Source: Thamnocephalis sphaerospora
Lineage: Eukaryota; Zoopagomycota; Zoopagomycetes; Zoopagales; Sigmoideomycetaceae
Length of the DNA stretch: 29,069 bases
Assembly (NCBI GenBank): GCA_003614735.1
Contig: KZ992576.1
Location: 1 to 29,069 of the forward strand
Reading direction: 5' to 3'
The position numbers and the translations under genes are program-made. The notes under the pieces are model-generated. The model worked only from the letters and a program-made list of their open reading frames with translations. It did no database searches and was not told the DNA's origin. Positions 28,815 through 29,069 of this stretch are shown piece after piece. Position 1 is the stretch's first letter, and every line of letters begins with the position of its first letter.

Positions 28815-29069
28815 CTAGAGGTATAATCCAACTGTCGTAAAGTAGCGGCGCCAGCACGCCGGCGGCACGTTATCGCATCCTGTAGCTTGATACTGGGCAT
28901 CTGCATCATTGCCATCCTGAGCGCCATCGCTACCGTCGCAATTTGGTCGGACAGGCTTGCCATGGTCGATGTCCTCTGCTGGCGCCTCTTCCGCTAGCAG
29001 AGGAGCCACGTAGGCGCGTACACGCTGACGGATGCACTCACTTTTAAGGAGTAAGCAGCACCATTTATC
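28815..29069 (-). CDS. Partial unknown protein, C-terminal end
   Basis: The frame is open from the right edge to a stop at 28815, covering 84 residues. It includes a hydrophilic acidic stretch (DGSDGAQDGNDADAQ) and ends PACWRRYFTTVGLYL. The start and any further exons lie outside the window, and part of the edge sequence could be an intron. No family recognised. The polyadenylation hexamer downstream supports a transcript ending here. Confidence 0.45.
   Translation of the reverse strand, partial: DKWCCLLLKSECIRQRVRAYVAPLLAEEAPAEDIDHGKPVRPNCDGSDGAQDGNDADAQYQATGCDNVPPACWRRYFTTVGLYL

Noticed and set aside
1-29069. CRISPR array, prophage or bacterial operon
   Set aside because: The spliced gene structure is eukaryotic, and no regularly spaced repeats occur.

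Overview
The window looks like nuclear DNA of a fungus, probably an early-diverging (zygomycete-grade) lineage. The evidence is twofold. Most genes are split by many short spliceosomal introns, usually about 45-90 nt, with GT[A/G]NGT donors, CTAAC/CTGAC/TACTAAC branch sites and YAG acceptors. Several proteins are also typical of fungi: ATP synthase subunits g and k, a Cue3/ASCC2 homologue, a COX14-like protein and a single-exon secreted-type kelch membrane protein. The lineage is inference; no marker gene here fixes it. All exon joins below were made by hand and checked for reading-frame phase.

Layout. 1-5166 holds GID8 (+), then ASCC2/CUE3 (-) and TAF13 (+) diverging from a promoter of about 140 bp. 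5167-9142 is an almost gene-free stretch of 4 kb with a few weak spliced candidates. 9143-10957 is a kelch-repeat type I membrane protein (-). 10958-12732 is a second gene-poor stretch. 12733-14089 is a signal-peptide-bearing protein-kinase-fold gene (+) whose catalytic Asp is Asn, followed by a hidden three-exon gene for a 63-aa protein (-, 14416-14727). 14728-16955 is a third gene-poor stretch. 16956-18423 is ELP5 (+), tail to tail with RAD51C (-, 18457-20116). RAD51C in turn diverges from an intronless LRR gene (+, 20299-21753). Then come ATP synthase subunit k (-), VMA12 (+), a COX14-like gene (+), ATP synthase subunit g (-) and a CLASP-family TOG gene with an SxIP motif (+). The 3' end of an unidentified gene (-) runs off the right edge.

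The genes are mostly unrelated housekeeping functions: ubiquitin-ligase subunit, ribosome rescue, TFIID, tRNA-modifying Elongator, recombination, organelle bioenergetics and microtubules. One local theme is 22.0-25.4 kb, where two ATP-synthase subunits of the dimer interface, a COX14-like assembly factor and the V-ATPase assembly factor lie together. The accessory-looking part is 5.2-16.9 kb, which holds the three gene-poor stretches, the kelch receptor-like gene, the secreted pseudokinase-like gene and two tiny acidic Asn/Asp/Ser-rich candidate proteins. No mobile element, CRISPR array, tRNA or rRNA was recognised.
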